Shown here: positions 11,298 to 22,972 of the stretch, in pieces
Position numbering within the stretch: position 1 is the first letter of the stretch
Layout of the letters: each line of letters opens with the position of its first letter
Assembly: GCA_038501625.1 (NCBI GenBank)
Contig: JAZAYU010000001.1
Coordinates: 2,852,001 to 2,916,000, forward strand
Direction: 5' to 3'
Length of the DNA stretch: 64,000 bases
DNA from: Corbicula japonica
Taxonomy: Eukaryota; Mollusca; Bivalvia; Venerida; Cyrenidae
Position numbers and translations under genes: made by a program
The notes under the pieces: model-generated
What the model was told of the DNA's origin: nothing
Seen by the model: only the letters and a program-made list of their open reading frames with translations
Database searches by the model: none

Positions 11298-11492
11298 TAA
11301 AAAGGTGAAATACGCATATCAGGAATTGCCACATTCAGAAAAAAGCTGCCTCCCCACACACTCAAAAAGAAGAGAGGGAGAGAGCATGGTTAATAAAAAA
11401 GATCAGTTTTAAAAAAAAAGACACCACAAACAATTAACAAAAAATGAGAACCCGAGGGTTACCGCTTTGGAACAGTCAGTGGCAAATCAAAA
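11298..11492 (+). repeat. R1 repeat, truncated copy e
   Basis: From AAAAAGGTGAAATACGCATATCAG through GAAGAGAGGGAGAGAGCATGG to GTCAGTGGCAAATCAAA, where similarity stops. The breakpoint is essentially the same as in copy a (396). Confidence 0.8.
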
Positions 11493-13621
11493 CGACTTCC
11501 AACAGATTATTGAGAAAACAATATCGCACTTGATATTTGTGATCGAATTTTCCTTTGAATTTATTGTATTGTTCTGAACAAAACTAGTTTATATATATTA
11601 ATTTGGTTATCAAATAAATCTGGAATTTTCATGGTATTCTTGCAGATACAAGTTAGTATAATAGTTATCTATAATGTAAATGAACGAGTCAATACCATCA
11701 CCGCCACAATAAAGAATTTCAGAGTTCACTGGGTTCTTTTATTGTGTCAGTAAAAGGTTCAGTTAGTGTCAATAACCTAGGTCGTTCTTGGAACATCGTA
11801 AACAGAGGTGTCTTCTCTGTAAACGGAAATAGCGGATGCGCGTCGTGTTTGGTGCTTCTATCAAATATTTAACTCTGAAGTCATGTCTTTTTGTTTGTGA
11901 AATAAGACATTTTATAGCAATTTAGTGATTAATTATCATTGTTTCAACCATGCCACCGAATGTTCGAAGCAATGTTTCAACTAACAGTCTACGACAAACA
12001 TATAGTCCAAGACGCATAGTACATGCATATTAAAATGTCTTGTTGATTAAGATAAGGCAGAGCATCCAGTTTGGGAGAAGGTCGATTAAGCTTATACCCC
12101 CGTCTTACTTTCATCTAATTGTATGATCGAACCTTAATAAAAATAGGATTGCACAACGTTTTCTATAATTCAGTTCATCATTAGGACGTTAGGTATTTAA
12201 AAAACTAAATAACGTTTAATGCTACTGCCATTTCACTTAATATATTCTCTATTGTTACATCTGTTACAAGATGTTACACTGTATGTTAGTAACAAATTGA
12301 CACTGTGTCATTGATTAGAACCATTTTTGTGCCCTATCTCAATCATTGTAATTATATTTACTCCTGAAGATGAGTTCTGTATTTGTGTTAAGGACTTCAA
12401 AGCAACCATCAGTAATGGTTCGGATTATTTATTTTAAACTTTTTATATCAAAACAACATTTAAAACATCGCCATGTTTCCAAGAAGAAGTTATTTAATTG
12501 ACTTTAACAGTGCTAATGACACATAAATGAAGTTAACAAATAGCAAAATAAGTAACAGGAAAGCTTGGTTAATATAATGCGTTTCTGTTCAATGTGATAC
12601 TGGAACGGGGAATTTTACAGCAATCAGACACAATTAAAAGACAGATATCTAAGATATACCATGTAAGTTCATTACTATTTTTAATTCTTTCAATCAATAT
12701 AATGGTTTTCTTTTTGAAAACCATCACATTGCTTCCAAAACCATCCGACTGAATTTTGGCTGCCTTCCATATACGATGCTTTTTATGTAGCCAAAATAAC
12801 TTTTATTCAAAACACCACCATCGCTGCATATTTCATATAGTTTATTGCCGATATAAAAAGTTTCCATTATTAATGCATTGGAATAATCTTTTCTTCAAAG
12901 AGCGTCTGATGGAACAAAGTAATTTTCGCCAGAAGATGAAAAGCTCTTTTATATATACTTTCCTTTATTCCGTAAAATTTCTAAAATTGGCAATACACAC
13001 AATATGTATTTTTTGACTTCTTTGCCGATTGGTGTTTATTGAAAATGCCTGAATGTTTAATAATACTATATCAGAATCGTTGGCAATTTTATGTAATGCT
13101 ATACGTATAACATCATTTCTTAACAAAATCAGATCTTAATTGATATGTTTTTGTATTGACATATTATACGTCTCATGATAATCTCATTGGACACTGATAT
13201 GATTCGCCTTACAGTAAACAGTGCCCCAGTGGCTATTCGTCCCCTTTACCTTAATATGCTGGCATATATAAGCAGAACGATCCATTATCGGTTAAAAAAG
13301 ACGAAACACTTCTAAACACGCAACAATTGTTCAACCTTTGACAGAATGGCGAGAATGTTAGAACCGTATTGGTTATTGATTGGTTTTGTTGTATTCACAT
13401 AAAAAAGAAATATTGTGTAAGAACTAGTTTTGAATTGAAAGTTCCGTATAAATTTCCTTTGACTTGATCATCTTGGTATTTGACACTCTTTATATCTGAC
13501 AGATGCGAAATGTTAATTATTATATTCTATTTCAAGTGCAGCGGCGGAATTGTAGATGCAAAATTTCCCACATTTGTGTACTTGTGGACAAACACACACA
13601 CAAACAACACTTGTCAAACAA
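11493..13621. other. Long AT-rich intergenic stretch, nothing recognised
   Basis: An 86-codon open stretch at 12756-13016 lacks recognisable motifs and has no supporting splice or signal features. I treat it as chance. Confidence 0.5.
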
Positions 13622-14395
13622 AGTATACATATGCTAAACTGATACAAGTTCTAGTAACTGTAACAGGGTATACTAAACTGATACAAGTTCTAGTAACTGT
13701 AACAGGGTTTACTTATACTAAACTGATACAAGTTCTAGCAACTGGAATAGGGTATACTAAACTGATACAAGTTCTAGTAACAAATTTTGGCAACCGTAAC
13801 GGTTTATAGAAAACTGAAACAGGTTATAGTAACTGAAACGGGGTTTACTTATAATAAACTGAAACAAGCTTTATTTACTGGAACGGGGTATACGAAACTA
13901 ATACATTTTCTAGTAACTGGAAAGGTAAATGCTAAACTGATACAAGTTCCAGTAACTGGATCGGGGTATACCTAAGGGATACACGTTCTCGTAACTGGAA
14001 CGGTATATACATGTAATTACTAAACTGAAATAAGTTCTAGTTACTAAAACGGGGTATACTAAACTAATACATGTTCTAGTAACTGGAAAGGTAAATACTA
14101 AACTGATACAAGTTCTAGTAACTGGAACGGGGTATACCTAAGTGATACACGTTCTAGCAGCTGGAACGTATATAATTACTTAACTGATACAAGTTCTAGT
14201 AACTAGAACGGGGTATACTAAACTGATACAAGTTCTAATAATAGAAACGGTATATACTAAACTGATTAAAGTTCTAGTGACTGGAACGGGGTACACTAAA
14301 CTGATTCAAGTTTTAGTAACTGAAACGGGGTACACTAAACTGATTCAAGTTTTAGTAACTGAAACGGGAAATACTAAACTGAGACAGCAACTTCA
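13622..14395 (+). repeat. 39-bp minisatellite array
   Basis: About 20 diverged tandem units on the pattern ACTAAACTGATACAAGTTCT followed by AGTAACTG.AACGGGGTAT. The commonest period is 39 bp, a multiple of three. That explains why the plus strand stays open in two stretches (13480-13809 and 13787-13975) giving a 13-residue period such as YTKLIQVLVTVTG. Units shorten and insert towards the 3' side (for example near 13975-14035). No sign that it is translated. Confidence 0.9.
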
Positions 14396-15229
14396 ACGGA
14401 AACTGTCCGTGTAAAGTGAATTGAAATAGTGTTTAACAATCTTTATTTAATATATAAAAAAAAATTCAATGCATTATGACACAAAAAGTCTTAAATACCA
14501 GATAATGAGTTGACTTCCCAAAATGAAGTCAATTTATTCCCTAATTACTTTGAGTGTTTAAAGGGATTGACAATTGTTCTGGAAATAATTTGAGTTTTAG
14601 ATTTAATTTGTACTTGTCAAGAATAACGACTTGACGACAGAACATTTTAAAGTCTTCATCAGACATCAGAACTTTTGATTACAAGGAAGATTGCACACGC
14701 ATGGCATAATGATGATGCGCATTGTATTAACATCCTACGTTTTCCATTAGTTGTCTTCTATGATTTGGATCTAATAAAACTTGATTAGATTGAAGATCAC
14801 ATTTAGAGCACATTTTTTACGTTTGCTGTTTTTTTAATGGTTACTGAAAAACACACGTATTCATATGTCGCCATAAACGAATACTATGTACTTTCTATTG
14901 GTGCTAGCTGTGCAACGCCGCATAAACGAAATCGACCACGTTTATGCGATCATTTTCTACGCATTAACAGGAACTGACTTATGTGGCAGAACGGAAAACT
15001 TTCGCCGCATAAAAAATTAAAACACATGCTAGTACTAGTAAAATAACGGTTGACTAAGTTAACGGGCATGCACCCTTGACAATGTGCCCTTACACGGCAT
15101 TGCAAACGTTTCTAGAAAGGTCAATTGTTAGCAACGGACGAACAACAGAAATCAAATAAGCCTCACAGCTCCACATGCCTACTTTTCCCATATTTTTTCA
15201 AAATGTTAATAAGCAAAGGCCATTATCTT
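14396..15229. other. Spacer, nothing recognised
   Basis: Between the minisatellite and the CAT-rich tract. The sequence ACGCCGCATAAACGAAA...ACGTTTATGCGATC (14914-14951) forms a loose inverted pair. No gene seen. Confidence 0.4.
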
Positions 15230-15352
15230 AATTATCATCATAATCAACAATATCATCATAACCGCAAATTTCATCATCACAATCACAACCACCTACATCA
15301 TCATCATCCCCACAACCATCATCATCATAATCATTACTATTATGATCATTAT
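15230..15352 (+). repeat. CAT/CAC-rich low-complexity tract
   Basis: Imperfect (CAT)n and (CAC/AAT) triplets. They produce a His-rich open stretch on the plus strand that has no other protein-like feature. Confidence 0.85.
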
Positions 15353-16389
15353 ACTCAATTCTCCACAATCTTTTGTTGCAATATTACAACTTTATTTTTA
15401 GCCTTACTATTAATGGTTAAGTTAAAGATCTTTGTGTGGCAAAATGGCAAAGTTGCACCGTATATAAGCAAATTCTGCTGTATGCGCCGCGTAAACGGGA
15501 AAATACATTTATTCAGTGATGATGCTATGCGGCGTTATATACCTGTCCACACGACTTAACCGCCGTAACTAAGTCACTTAGTTATTTTACAATTTTTAGC
15601 GTTTGTGCAAACTACAGACCATTTTTATTTCTTGTTAATGCTGTAATAGGCAGTGATTTGGACAGTCGACGTTACAAAATCAAAGAATAATATTTTCTTA
15701 TTAATCAAACTAAAAACAGTTATTCATTCGAGATAAGATTTTGAATTTAATATTGCTTCTTTAAAATACTAAATAATTTTCTACTTATAGTTTATACTTT
15801 AAGGGAACTATCTGTTTATAATTCAACACTGTATAATACTAGAATGCTCATTTGTTGCCAAAGAACCGCATAATTGTTTTTGTTCTTCTCATGTTACATT
15901 TTTTTCATTTACTATTGACACAAAACTTGACAGATCGTTGATTGGTATGATAGTAGATTACAAAATGATACAAAACCTACAACCTATTAAGTACAGGCAT
16001 AGTGACTGGTAGACATTCACACCTAGACTAGTTTTTAACATACTTTAATCGTATTGTTAGAAAAAATATAATCATTGCAGTATTTCCGTTTCATGTAGAC
16101 GAGTAAATTATTATTTAACTGAAATATTCTTATAATTTAAGTTATAAAAATGCACACCTTATTTTGGAATTTAAATCTTAATGAAAAAACGTGCTCTCTG
16201 ATTGAAATCAATAAATGGTTTTCATCTGTTATCGTTTTTAAAAAACTTATTTAAAGTTGTTAAACGTTCACTTACCTAAAAGTCACCATTGCACGTTCGT
16301 CGGTATACAAGAAATTTATCAAAATCTATGTAATGGCATGATGCCAATCAATGAAACTTTTCACATATACATGTTATTATCGAGCTCTA
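15353..16389. other. AT-rich spacer, nothing recognised
   Basis: No gene, repeat or RNA identified. Confidence 0.45.
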
Positions 16390-16414
16390 GCTCGGGTCGC
16401 GAAGCGACCCGAGC
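16390..16414. repeat. Perfect 11-bp GC-rich hairpin
   Basis: The arm GCTCGGGTCGC (16390-16400), the loop GAA and the arm GCGACCCGAGC (16404-16414) pair perfectly inside AT-rich DNA. Flanking GAGCTCTAGCTC and TTAAGCTCG suggest it belongs to a small palindromic repeat. Confidence 0.8.
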
Positions 16415-17055
16415 GTTAAGCTCGTCTAAAGGTCGCAGGAATGCCCATTCACTAACAGGTTATTTTCGATGTTCCCGAATTTTGCGCTGGATACCGGTTG
16501 TGCAAAGCATAAGGCAATGTAAACACGGCAAAAAACCTGACCGGTAAAAACTTACGGCAAAGTATTGTTTTTACAAATTTTGTTTATTGGTCTTATTTTT
16601 ATAAATCGCTATTTGCAAAATATCTTTAAAAATTAAAACTTATTATTCGTTAGCATTATTATCGGACTAGCATTTTGGAAAGCGAAAAAATAAATCGTTA
16701 GTTAAGAGAGTAGGTTGTCGTTCGTTGTAACCAATTGCAATAGGACTAGCAATCGGCCATTTTTAGACTCGGTCTCAGGAAATCAAGTTGAAAACTACTG
16801 AATGGTAGCTTATCAGCGGATTATTAGGCCTTTAAATTCAATGGAGCATAAGGCCCAGTGACGGAAAAATCAGATGCATGGAGTTTTTATTGGAAACAAG
16901 ATGTAAGGCTGGTGAGAACCAACCTTTATGTGAAGTTGAATTGTGACATGGACCTTGCAATGTTCAGTCACTCACAATGTGAGACACAGACAGAGCTTAG
17001 CGTAGACCAGCGCCACAATTCAGTTTTGTATAAGTTTTTTGTCACTGGTCATGTT
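16415..17055. other. Spacer, nothing recognised
   Basis: No supported gene. Short open frames only. Confidence 0.4.
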
Positions 17056-17775
17056 CATAGGCGGATCCGGGGGGGGGGGGGGGCGGACCCGGCGTACGCC
17101 CCCCCCCCCTAAAATTGCCCAAGCAAAGTTTTTTTTCTCTGTAATGAAATATGATATATAGGAAAATATATATAAATGTCAAAAAATTTTCGCACGCTAT
17201 GCGTGCAATAAATTTCGAGACTAGGAGTACACTAATACAATGACATAACAAACAATTCACAAACAATTCCTTCTCATTTTTTGTAAGATTAATTTGTGAT
17301 ACCTAAATTTACATGTTTGCTATATTTTTCCTCTCGCTCGAATTCAGTTTACATATTCATAATAAAATATGTATCTGTAATTTAAATATTCCCGCTTTCA
17401 CTTACTTTCATTTATATTTTTCCTTTGAGTAAAGTGAGTCACCAAGTGGGAAACACGCAAACATTCAAAATATATATTGTGCAAAAGATCTTATTTTTGT
17501 CTCCGTTTCATTCATACCTTAAGCACACAGTAGATTAGAGCTCTCGTACATTGTATTGTATACCCTGGGAAAGTATATTTGAGGTTCTGGAAATGTGCAT
17601 GAATCCCTTAGAAATGACTAAAACACAGGAGCTTCCGGGGGCCTCCGGCCCCCTGAACCCCTGGCCAGGGCTTTGCCCTGGAACCACCGGGAGCCTTTGC
17701 GGCTCCCTGGACCCCCAGTTGGATTGTTTATTTTCCGCCCCGCCCCCCTAACTACAAATCCTGGTTCCGCCTATG
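17056..17775. mobile_element. Non-autonomous TIR DNA transposon (about 720 bp)
   Basis: The ends are inverted: CATAGGCGGATCCGGG at the left, TCCTGGTTCCGCCTATG at the right (imperfect beyond the outer 9 bp). The flanks carry a direct duplication ATGTT (17051-17055 and 17776-17780). Internally it has poly-G/poly-C blocks near both ends (17070-17083, 17101-17110) and a GC-rich block with nested palindromes (17636-17715: GGGGGCCTCCGGCCCCC, CCAGGGCTTTGCCCTGG, GGGAGCCTTTGCGGCTCCC). There is no transposase frame. Confidence 0.7.
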
Positions 17776-17780
17776 ATGTT

Positions 17781-19308
17781 CGTCATTCAGACATGTGAGC
17801 TCATGGCAGTCGAAGATATTGTTTGTGAAATAGATGAAAACTGAACACGAGGTATGAGATTTCTTTTATAATTTTTATAAAACACATGACACAAGGGTAA
17901 ATCTACATCACAGGGGCTTTGAAGACTGACCCTGTTTTCTAAAAAAATAATAAGAAACTGGCCGCCCCCGCCCTACCCCCCCCCCCGCCCCCAAAATAAA
18001 ATGAGGGTCTACACGAGGTCTTCACTGCATACACATGTTTACTGTTTTGGTTGATAGATTGGGATCATTATCAGTCTATCCACACCAAATTTACATATCC
18101 ACACCAAATTTACAATCAAATACCATGGATTTGGTATATGGATTACAGTCAATAGGCCACAAACAAGTCAAATGGGCCAACTTGATTTTGAAAAAGCTCT
18201 AATAGGCCACAAAAATAGGCCATATTTTTTGTTTTATTTATAAAGATTTTCTTATCATTGTGTTAATATGTTCTATGTAATTTTATGATGTTTTATAAAA
18301 TATTTTTCAACAAGTTGCTTCATTGATTGGACATTTTGTACAAAGCAACATGTACTTTTCTCGTTTTTTTTTGTCCAATACTATCATGACTTAACAGGAG
18401 GGAAAACAATTGACAAAATGAAAGAACATTATAATTATTTCTTTTTGTTATGGCAATTTAAACAAAAGAACATTAACATAGATAAATGTAAAAATGTTTT
18501 ATATTAACAAAATAAGTTGTAAAATCATCTATCAGAACTACAATTAACATCATTTATGTGTCAATATGCTCTTTTGATTAATGACCTTAGTCTACACAAG
18601 TTACTTGGTCTACACTAGCACAGAATCTAATTTTGATGCTGTTGCAACATAAGCTGTGTATTTTGTATTGTCCAACATGGAAATTGGTTTAGAAATAAAT
18701 TTATTTATTTATTAAATATAAAACATCCTTGATTGTATTAGCACCTCTGACTGTTACTGCAAGTGTTGTAAATTGTGATCTTATATAACAATGTGACACC
18801 CTGACAAAACTGATTGAATCAATTTACTTTTTGATGACAGTCCAATTTTTAAAGCAAAAATGACAATCAGATGATGTTTTTATTTGTTCTTGATTTTCAG
18901 GATGACAAGCACAATTTTAGATATCAATTTAACAATGATACTTTTTTTAAAAACTTATGTAAATCTAAAAACAAAACTAACTCTTTACAGTGATTGTCAT
19001 ATACACTAGACTTACACATACTACCTGAAATGACTTGTGGCCTATTTGACATAATATATCCAAAAATCACATATTAATTATATTATGCATGGGTAGGCTA
19101 ACAAATGTTAGACACAATTTATTGTTTTTTATATTTTGGCAAAATACATGACAGATTGTCCTAAATTTATGAAATTTCAGGTTTTATAAATTTTATAGAC
19201 TATAATTTGCTCAAAGTAACTACTGATTAATACCCTTTTAATTTTAATACACAGTTATATGAGATTTTAAATAAAAGAGAAATTTACCCTTTTACTCCAC
19301 AGACATGC
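17781..19308. other. AT-rich intergenic stretch with a short C-rich tract
   Basis: A C-rich simple repeat lies at about 17961-17994. A local repeat of AATAGGCCACAAA occurs at 18151-18220. Nothing else was identified. Confidence 0.45.
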
Positions 19309-19505
19309 CTTTTTACCCATGAGAGACCAGTGTAGATCCAGATCAGCTGGCACATCTGTGCCATCTGATCAGGATCTGCACTGTTCACTTTTTGGTCAGA
19401 AATAACCTAATGCTTTAAAGAAGTGAATATTGCAGATCCTGATTAGACATCATGAATGTGCTGGCTGATCTGAATCTACACAGTTCTTCCATGCCATAAA
19501 GGTGT
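19309..19505. repeat. Imperfect palindromic repeat (possible foldback element)
   Basis: The left arm GTGTAGATCCAGATCAGCTG (from 19331) plus GCACAT pairs with the right arm ATGTGCTGGCTGATCTGAAT (from 19455) plus CTACAC. Outer CATGCCTTTTTACCCATG and CCATGCCATAAAGG also oppose each other. Internally GATCAGCTGGCACATCTGTGCCATCTGATC is itself palindromic. I associate this GATC-rich motif with a repeat found across bivalve genomes. Confidence 0.6.
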
Positions 19506-21729
19506 GTACATGGAGGAAAGGGTTAATCTCCACATAATATTATCAGTTATCAGTTGGGACCAAAAAGTATGAGCAGAAAGCAGACTACATGTGTACCAAG
19601 AATAGCATCAAATATCAAATTAGTGCTCATTTTGGGAATTAAAAGTGTTCTATTATTACCATATTTTCTGTCATGTGCACATTTCAACATGATTTCATAA
19701 TCAAAATATGTATGGGAGGTACATGTTTAATCAAATAAACTATTTACAAGGTGTCTGTTTTGTTTTGTTTCATTTTTGCAAATTTTGTTAAATATGCATT
19801 GTGTCACTAAATTTGCTCAGCATCAAAAAGTTGTGTTTTAGAAAATAAAAATATCAAAGCTTTCATAATCATTTAAATTGTTGAAACAAAAGTGTGGATT
19901 GCTGTGAAGAGGAAGAAAAACATTTTTTGCCATGTCAGTGGGTTTTTGGCCTCTTTAAATACATGTGAAAATCTGAAAATACCAGAACTTGGATCTGCTT
20001 GACTGGACTTTTACACAGAAAACTGGAAGTTGCACGAATAATAAATATAATGATTTTTTTTCTATTGTGTGTTTATGTTTTAGCAATTGTAACAGAGAAG
20101 TTTACATTTTTTAATATAATGGTACATTTTAAGTGAAATTTACCTATTTTCACACTAGTTCTGACTACATTTCTGCAATAAAAAATATATAATCAAGAAA
20201 ATACCAACTGGAATGAGCTTCAGAATTTGAAATTCACATTTTCCAGTTTATATATTACATGTATGAAATACTTACCAGACAGAGATCCAAAAGTGGTTAT
20301 GAACAATGGCATTTTTTATTGCCAATTGATGTGTTCCCAGGTTTACAATTTTTTTACAATAATCTGAGTTCTCTTAACATTGTTAATATTCATTTTAAAA
20401 AATGGACCAACCACATGCGTGATTTGATTGGCAACCACAATTTATTTGGTAAAGAAAATAGATATAAAGAAGCATTTTGTTTCAAATCAGTTACTTAGAC
20501 CTGTAAAGGAGTGTTACATGTGGATAAGCAGACTACATGACATTGTACATGTTTATGTTTAATTGACAGATTATTTCATCTATTTTGGCCCAATAGCTGA
20601 ACTAATTTTCATTTTAAATGAGTAACTTTACCATTCACATTCAAGTAACTTGGCTAAAATATGTACCGTATTGTCACAATATTTTTCACACAGCATCTAT
20701 AGCTTCAAGATCATTGTTGTTAATAACTGAGAATTCCTATGGCATTGTCATTCCTGCAGATATTTTCAAATGACTTTGCACAAATATGCCCCAAAATCTA
20801 GATGGTGTATCACACTACTTATTAAAGTCTCAATGTGGTGTTAATGTGATGTATATAAAACAGTACTTTTTAGGTTTATATTATAACTTTATGCATATAC
20901 ATGCATATATATTTTTGAATAGCATGGCACAATTTTGTGCAATTGCAAGTTACAAATTCAAGTGTAATCAAGGTAACATTCTAAAAAATATAATTTATTT
21001 TTTTCAGTAAATGATATATTAAATTTCATGCACAATGTGACATAATTATTAGAAATTACATGTATCAATGAAGAATTTATCAATATTGAATATTGCGTTA
21101 ATTGAGGTAATGGAAAACATTTGGGATGTAAAATTTAAGCAAGAAGCCTTTTTTTACTTATTAAAAACCCAAAATATTTAGTAAAAGTCAGATTTCCAGT
21201 TGTGCAGCTGAATTCAGAGAAAGTTGATGCAGACTTAAATTCTTTCCAAAAATCATTTAATTATAGCATGCATGAGTAGGCTAAGAAATCGTCACCCTAT
21301 TTCCACAATGTTGTAAGTCGTATTTTGTTCATTTCGAGAAAATCGACTTTGAAGTTTTGAAAGGCTAAATCTTGACTTTTACTTAATTGAATTTAATAAA
21401 AAAATATATCAGCTTGTGCATATTTTTTTCATCTTTTTAGATGTAACATAAAAAATAGTTTTGGGTGTTTAATAATTTCAATATTTCAAAAAGAAAAAAC
21501 TGTCACCTACAGAAAATTCACGCCTTTTTCAAAATTTTGTTAGAACCATTTTGTTTTAATGACTTACAACATTTTGGCCTTAAATTCAGTGGAAAATTAC
21601 TGAATTACAACAATGTGGTCTAAAATACATGTAAACTATTTTATATATTTAGTAAGAATAAATGTAATAAGTGTTTATAATAGCATATAAACTCGTGTAG
21701 GATTAAATACGAAACAATAAGCACTAGAA
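19506..21729. other. AT-rich intergenic stretch, nothing recognised
   Basis: Open stretches at 20259-20498 and 20786-21010 show AT-biased composition and no motif. No convincing exon or RNA. Confidence 0.5.
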
Positions 21730-21945
21730 ATCATTCCTCTGCCAAGGCAGAATGTTCCAAGACAGTTATCCGGACAACCATCAAAATCTTAATCATTTGT
21801 ACCCAAAGTCCATTTCCCATATTTACAGAAAATTTCATGCAAATCTATTCCTAACATAATATAGAATAAAGACTCACAGACCAACCAACAGACAGAGAGA
21901 CAAATGCTGGCAATTACATAACCTTGACGGATATAAAAATCCATA
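21730..21945 (+). repeat. Degenerate interspersed repeat (CAGA-rich molluscan type)
   Basis: CTCTGCCAAGGCAGAATGTTCC, AAATTTCATGCAAATC.ATTCCTAA, ACCAACAGACAGAGAGACAAATGCTGGC and ATAACCTTGACGG follow the order of a common molluscan dispersed repeat whose far end reads CC(T)TGGCGG. Old and diverged. Confidence 0.45.
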
Positions 21946-21984
21946 TCAAAAAGTCCATATTATTTTATCTGTGTGAACCCAAAG

Positions 21985-22022
21985 ATCTTGTAGCTTTCAA
22001 AGTTCCCTTTTTATCTATTGTA
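21985..22022 (+). repeat. R2 repeat 3' end fragment
   Basis: TTGTAGCTTTCAAAGTTCCCTTTTTATCTATT matches the R2 terminus (compare 10865-10895). Confidence 0.5.
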
Positions 22023-22714
22023 ATGAGGATTCAGATTCTTTTAGCAATGAATCAATCCAGTAATTGTCAATAGTAAGATGTATTTCAAGTGCCAAGTTTC
22101 ATTGAATATCCAGCATCATTGACCCCAATGTCACCTGATCCTCAGTGTGAATGAATTCTTGTAAATGACGAAAAGTATAATTTTTAACTCTGTCTGTCAC
22201 TGAGGAAATCAGCATCAATGTTTCTAGCACCAAAGCAATTCTAAATTCTATTAAAATCTTAAAGAGTACCATTTTCGGATTTAATGCATGTGATATAAGT
22301 CTCGTAAGTATCTTCTACTTCTGCAAGCGTGGCTTTTGCATTACTCGCTTTATGTTTATAAACCTTTGTAAAAGTATTCAAGAAGCAGACAAGTATGTGT
22401 GGTTTAAATTCCTTTTCAGTTACATTTTTGATGAGAAATGAAAGAACAAGTATTCAAGAGAATATCTCTGAAATGTTTATAAGTTCAATGTCTAATCCAC
22501 TACACAAACTTAAGTTTCTGTTTCAGTTATGATGTGTAATGACTCTAAGATGTTCATGTGAAATTTTAGTAAAAAACAGATACAGAACATCACGCTTCGG
22601 AAAATCCTTGCGATAAGAATGTCATTACTGAGAAAAATATTACATTCATACGATTACACAAATTCCATTGTCGGTGCCTCGTATAAGAATCTTTAACACA
22701 GATATAGAATTTAA
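22023..22714. other. Spacer, nothing recognised
   Basis: AT-rich. No gene or repeat identified. Confidence 0.4.
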
Positions 22715-22972
22715 ATCTTAAGGGGCTAGGCGGCGTGGGCTGTAATATGCATTTCCATTACTGTCCATGAACAGGCTCAATCAAACCGAGCCTGCAATAT
22801 TTTCATATTTGTATTATATCGAAATTAAACTGTTTACTGAGTTTGACTCAACAACGGGCTAGATGGCGTGGGCAGTTATATACATTGTCATTTCTGCCCA
22901 GGAGCCTGAAATATTATATATGTTTGTCATGTTCAGTGGCTTTCCAAGTTCCCTTTTCATCTATTATACGTT
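22715..22972 (+). repeat. R2 repeat, two partial 3' copies in tandem
   Basis: GGGGCTAGGCGGCGTGGGCTGTAATATGCATTTCCATTACTG...CAGGCTCAATCAAACCGAGCCTG is followed at 22856 by a second GGGCTAGATGGCGTGGGCAGTTATATACATTGTCATTTCTGCCCA, ending TTCCAAGTTCCCTTTTCATCTATTA. Each copy carries the family's hairpins (AGGCTC..GAGCCT and CAGT..ACTG types). Confidence 0.7.

Noticed and set aside
12756..13016. 86-codon frame
   Set aside because: AT-driven composition, no motif, no signal or splice support.
13480..13975. Periodic open frames with a YTKLIQVLV repeat
   Set aside because: They are explained by a 39-bp minisatellite whose unit is a multiple of three. No promoter, splice or domain support.
15125..15559. 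144-codon His-rich open frame
   Set aside because: It starts at a TTG, the His run is a CAT/CAC microsatellite, and the rest has no protein motif.
20259..21010. Two frames of 74-79 codons in the AT-rich region
   Set aside because: Biased to Phe/Ile/Asn/Lys/Tyr as expected from AT-rich noncoding DNA. No supporting features.
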